A stretch of DNA of 64,000 nucleotides from Clostridiales bacterium Firm_07 (lineage in GTDB: Bacteria > Bacillota > Clostridia > Oscillospirales > CAG-272), in contig LVAM01000005.1 in assembly GCA_001604005.1 (NCBI GenBank), positions 62,001 through 126,000 on the forward strand. Direction: 5' to 3'. Numbering within the stretch: position 1 is the first letter of the stretch; every line of letters begins with the position of its first letter. Made by a program: the position numbers and the translations under genes. Of the stretch, positions 61,628-64,000 are shown piece by piece. The notes beneath the pieces were generated by a model. That model searched no databases and was not told where the DNA came from. It was given only the letters and a program-made list of their open reading frames with translations.

Positions 61628-62881
61628 TCAGCGTACCGCGCCGTCGCCCCGGACGAGAAACTTGACCGTGGTAAGCGCCGCGGGTCCCATCGGCCCGCGC
61701 GCGTGCAGTTTTTGCGTGGAAATGCCGATCTCGGCGCCAAGGCCGAACTCGCCGCCGTCGGTAAAGCGCGTGGAAGCGTTCCGATATACGGCGGCGGCGT
61801 CCACCATGCCGAAAAAGCGTGCCGCCGTGTCGTCGTTTTGCGTGATGATCGCCTCGCTGTGGTGCGTGCCGTATTTTGCGATATGGGCGAGAGCTTCTTC
61901 CACGGAATCCACCACGCGCACCGACATTACGTAGTCGTTGTATTCGGTGGCGTATTCTTCCTCGGGCATCGGCTCTACCGCGGGCAGAATACGCCGGGAG
62001 GCGGGGCAGCCCCGCAAAACGAGATTCCAATTTCTTGTCGCCGCCCAAAAGCGCGGCAGGAAAGAGGGCGCGATGTCGCGGTGGAGGAGCAAGGTCTCCG
62101 CCGCATTGCAGACCGACGGGCGCTGGCATTTGGCGTTGATCGCCACGGCAAGCGCCATATCTTCGTTCGCGTCGCGGTCGACGTAGACGTGGCAAACGCC
62201 CGCGCCGGTTTCGATCACGGGCACTTTCGCGTTTTCCACACAGTGGCGGATCAGTCCCTTGCCGCCGCGCGGAATGAGCACGTCGATCAGTCCGCGCATC
62301 GAGAGAAGCGCGTCCACACCGGCGCGATCGGTCGAAGAAACGAGAGAGATGAGATCGGGGGAGAGCCCGAGCGCGGAGATCGCGCCTTTCAGCGCGCTGA
62401 CAATCGCAAGATTGCTGTGTATCGCTTCTTTGCCACCCCGCAAAACCACCGCGTTGCCGGTTTTCACGGCGATCGCCGCGGCGTCCGCCGTTACGTTGGG
62501 ACGCGCTTCAAAGACGATGGCGACAACACCGAGCGGCACGCGCACTTTTGTGATGCGGATCTTGGGAGAGCCGTGCAGCGTTTCCCTTTCGGCGAGCGGA
62601 TCGGGCAGGGCGATCAGTTCTTCCATCGCCGACGCCATACCGTTGATGCGCTCGTCGTTCAACGAAAGACGGTCGAGCATCGTGTCCGGCACCCCGTTTT
62701 CCTTTGCGCGCGCCAGGTCTTCCTTGTTGGCGGCAAGAATGTCGGCGGCGTTTTCCCGCAGAGCCGTTGCCATTGCGCGCAACGCGCGATGGCGCGTTTC
62801 GGTGTCGGTCACGGCAAACGCGGGCGCGGCGGCGTGTGCCGCCGCGCACAGCGCGCGGATCTCCTCAAAAATTTCTGACAT
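61628..62881 (-). CDS. proA: Glutamate-5-semialdehyde dehydrogenase (gamma-glutamyl phosphate reductase)
   Basis: Second step of proline synthesis. 417 residues, normal. Aldehyde-dehydrogenase-like fold; NADP-binding region with VPLGVVAIVFEARPNVTADA; catalytic Cys in AINAKCQRPSVCNAAETLL, cut here to its core QRPSVCNA; C terminus LHARGPMGPAALTTVKF. proB is not in the window. It starts two bases after the flavin-reductase stop, so the two genes are cotranscribed from 63445-63473. Confidence 0.95.
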   Translation of the reverse strand: MSEIFEEIRALCAAAHAAAPAFAVTDTETRHRALRAMATALRENAADILAANKEDLARAKENGVPDTMLDRLSLNDERINGMASAMEELIALPDPLAERETLHGSPKIRITKVRVPLGVVAIVFEARPNVTADAAAIAVKTGNAVVLRGGKEAIHSNLAIVSALKGAISALGLSPDLISLVSSTDRAGVDALLSMRGLIDVLIPRGGKGLIRHCVENAKVPVIETGAGVCHVYVDRDANEDMALAVAINAKCQRPSVCNAAETLLLHRDIAPSFLPRFWAATRNWNLVLRGCPASRRILPAVEPMPEEEYATEYNDYVMSVRVVDSVEEALAHIAKYGTHHSEAIITQNDDTAARFFGMVDAAAVYRNASTRFTDGGEFGLGAEIGISTQKLHARGPMGPAALTTVKFLVRGDGAVR

Positions 62882-62883
62882 AT

Positions 62884-63405
62884 TTACTCCTTTTTGCTGA
62901 AAACCGATTCAATTTCGGCAATATACATTTGGTGAAAATCGTCCGTGCGATAGTTTTGCAACAGTTCTTTGTTGATAAAGCCTTCTTCGAGAAAAGGCGC
63001 GGCGTAGAGCTTGCGGCAGAAAAGTACGGTGCGCGCCTCGCCGACAAAGGGCACGCCCTCGTTTTCAAGTGGGGTAAGACCGCTTGCTTTCCATTTATCG
63101 ACGTTTTTTCCCGAAAGAGTGCCGCAGGTAAGGAGCGCCGCTCTCTTTTCTTCCGGCAGGAAAGAAAGCGAAAATGCATCGGAAGATTCAAGGAGAGAAA
63201 AAGTGAAGCGTTGGGGGCGCACGAATAAGAACGCGACGGGCAGATTCCAAAGGATACCGTACCCGCCCCACGAAGCAGTCATCGTGTTGACGGCCTCTTT
63301 GCCGTACTTGGTTTTTCCCTTCGCCGTGATCAGCATCCATTCTTTGCCGATCTTCTCAAAAATGCCGTCGAAGGCGGCGAGCGAGATCTTGTCGAAGTTT
63401 TGCAT
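62884..63405 (-). CDS. Flavin reductase-like (FMN-binding split-barrel) protein
   Basis: 173 residues from the ATG at 63405 (AAAGGAG before it); a much longer frame to 63786 would cross the promoter. The split-barrel signature is EKIGKEWMLITAKGK followed by NTMTASWGGYG and LWNLPVAFLFVRPQR; members bind FMN and may reduce flavin or serve as electron transfer proteins. The usual start (FDKISLAAFDGIFEKIGKEW) fits a common clostridial group. Cotranscribed with proA; a functional link is not evident. Confidence 0.85.
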   Translation of the reverse strand: MQNFDKISLAAFDGIFEKIGKEWMLITAKGKTKYGKEAVNTMTASWGGYGILWNLPVAFLFVRPQRFTFSLLESSDAFSLSFLPEEKRAALLTCGTLSGKNVDKWKASGLTPLENEGVPFVGEARTVLFCRKLYAAPFLEEGFINKELLQNYRTDDFHQMYIAEIESVFSKKE

Positions 63406-63444
63406 ATTCACTGCTCCTTTCATTTTATTTTTTGCTCTGTTTAC

Positions 63445-63473
63445 AGTATAGCATACGCCGCCCCGATTTGCAA
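63445..63473 (-). promoter_or_regulatory. SigA-type promoter for the flavin reductase-proA operon
   Basis: Minus strand: TTGCAA, 17 bases, TATACT, with TGC before the -10. The 353-base interval 63406-63758 holds this and the divergent promoter at 63623; I see no gene in it. Confidence 0.8.
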
Positions 63474-63622
63474 GTGCGCGTATCGGGAGAAAAGACGTCT
63501 TAAATGTTGCAATTTTTTGAATTTTTTGCCTTTTTTTCTTTACAAAGCGCATTTGCTCCCCAAAAACTTCCCAAAAAAGAGAAGACGACCGAAAAAAACC
63601 GGCAAAAAGTTCAAAAAAAGAA

Positions 63623-63651
63623 TTGACAACGCGCGTCTTTTTTGTTACAAT
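63623..63651 (+). promoter_or_regulatory. SigA-type promoter for the lipoprotein gene at 63759
   Basis: TTGACA, 17 bases, TACAAT, with TGT before the -10. A leader of about 100 bases follows; it contains two ribosome-site-like AAAGGAG stretches and a small GC hairpin (CCGCC..GGCGG) shortly before the start codon. Confidence 0.82.
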
Positions 63652-63758
63652 AGGTATACAAAGGAGAAGTTTCCGCGGCGACACGCGATCGCCCGGTGGT
63701 TTCCCGAAACAAAAAAAGGAGGCAGTCCCCGCCGCTCGGGCGGAGACAAACGCACGGT

Positions 63759-64000
63759 ATGAAGACTTTTGCCAGATTGCTTGCATTGACGCTGGCGTGC
63801 TTGATGCTGATCATTCCCATCATCGGCTGTAAAGACGACGATGACGATGATGCAGGGAAAGGCAACCTCGTCAATGCGGAATATGACGAAAACGGCTTGA
63901 AAATGGACAGTCTGCCTGCCGATTTGAACTATCTCGGCAGAAAGATCAACGTTCTCCACTGGAACAACCCCGGTCACCAGGAGTTCGACGTGGAGAGCGT
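63759..64000 (+). CDS. Lipoprotein, probable ABC-type solute-binding protein (3' end beyond the window)
   Basis: The first 80 codons are present. MKTFARLLALTLACLMLIIP and the lipobox IIGC (Cys24) form a lipoprotein signal, followed by an acidic run DDDDDD and a Gly/Asn linker. The mature start (LGRKINVLHWNNPGHQEF) resembles the first beta strand of sugar-binding extracellular proteins of carbohydrate ABC transporters. The classification rests on this short stretch. ATG at 63759 lacks a strong ribosome site in the usual place. Confidence 0.6.
   Translation, partial: MKTFARLLALTLACLMLIIPIIGCKDDDDDDAGKGNLVNAEYDENGLKMDSLPADLNYLGRKINVLHWNNPGHQEFDVES

Noticed and set aside
63406-63786. N-terminal extension of the flavin reductase up to 63786
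   Set aside because: The extension would be translated from upstream of the clear promoter at 63445-63473 and has no homology-like features; AAAGGAG precedes the ATG at 63405.

Overview
The window is a gene-dense piece of chromosome from a spore-forming, Gram-positive Clostridia-type bacterium, probably an uncultured gut lineage. The evidence is a SpoIIE phosphatase, the cotJABC spore-coat operon, a RicT/PSP1 protein, the Firmicutes orders yybS-gdpP-rplI-dnaB and holB-ricT-(x)-yabB-(x)-yabC, an SDR-type UxuB, a GlgC/GlgD pair and PPDK. The DNA is GC-rich with G/C-ending codons, so most genes carry long antisense shadow frames. I see no rRNA, tRNA, CRISPR array, transposase or prophage. The lineage is inferred from gene content only.

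Layout. 1-1706: 3' part of obg, then inorganic pyrophosphatase. 1768-1902: fragment of a leucine-rich-repeat lipoprotein gene. 1972-5231 (minus): DUF6062 protein, two SGNH esterases, MnmM-like methyltransferase. 5397-8690: glucuronate isomerase uxaC converging on uxuA-uxuB. 8879-13160: small membrane protein, HAD hydrolase, lipoprotein (minus), acetyltransferase, DNA polymerase IV. 13196-19132: spoIIE (minus), SLOG protein, DUF1846 protein, cotJABC (minus). 19258-20142: AT-richer islet with a small membrane protein, a disrupted small ORF, a consensus promoter under two operator-like repeats, and an XRE repressor. 20248-22887: ppdK. 23171-28986: rpmH-rnpA-yidD-yidC-jag, an extra secreted-protein gene, mnmE.

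29036-44940 (minus): yybS-gdpP-rplI-dnaB-tilS-hpt-ftsH from one promoter, perhaps continuing into a zinc-ribbon membrane protein, a split acyl-CoA dehydratase activase and a lipoprotein. 45243-51588: rimP-nusA-ylxR-ylxQ-infB, Nudix hydrolase, a 44-residue peptide and an LRR lipoprotein. 51670-58129: asd, then rsmI, amidase (plus), trmN6-like, ferredoxin, ricT, holB. 58313-61572: glgC-glgD and a sugar-nucleotide epimerase. 61628-63405 (minus): proA and a flavin reductase. 63759-end: start of a solute-binding lipoprotein.

How it fits together: most genes are housekeeping (translation, ribosome assembly, membrane insertion, replication, c-di-AMP turnover, glycogen synthesis). The accessory layer is glucuronate use with possible deacetylating esterases, extracellular lipoproteins with shared modules, and sporulation genes. 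The best candidates for undescribed biology are the repressor/operator islet at 19258-20142, the tail-bearing LRR lipoprotein with its small neighbour peptide (50706-51588) and its fragment at 1768, and the lipoproteins built from a repeated module (9951-10949 and 29036-31087). No wholly new multi-gene system is evident.
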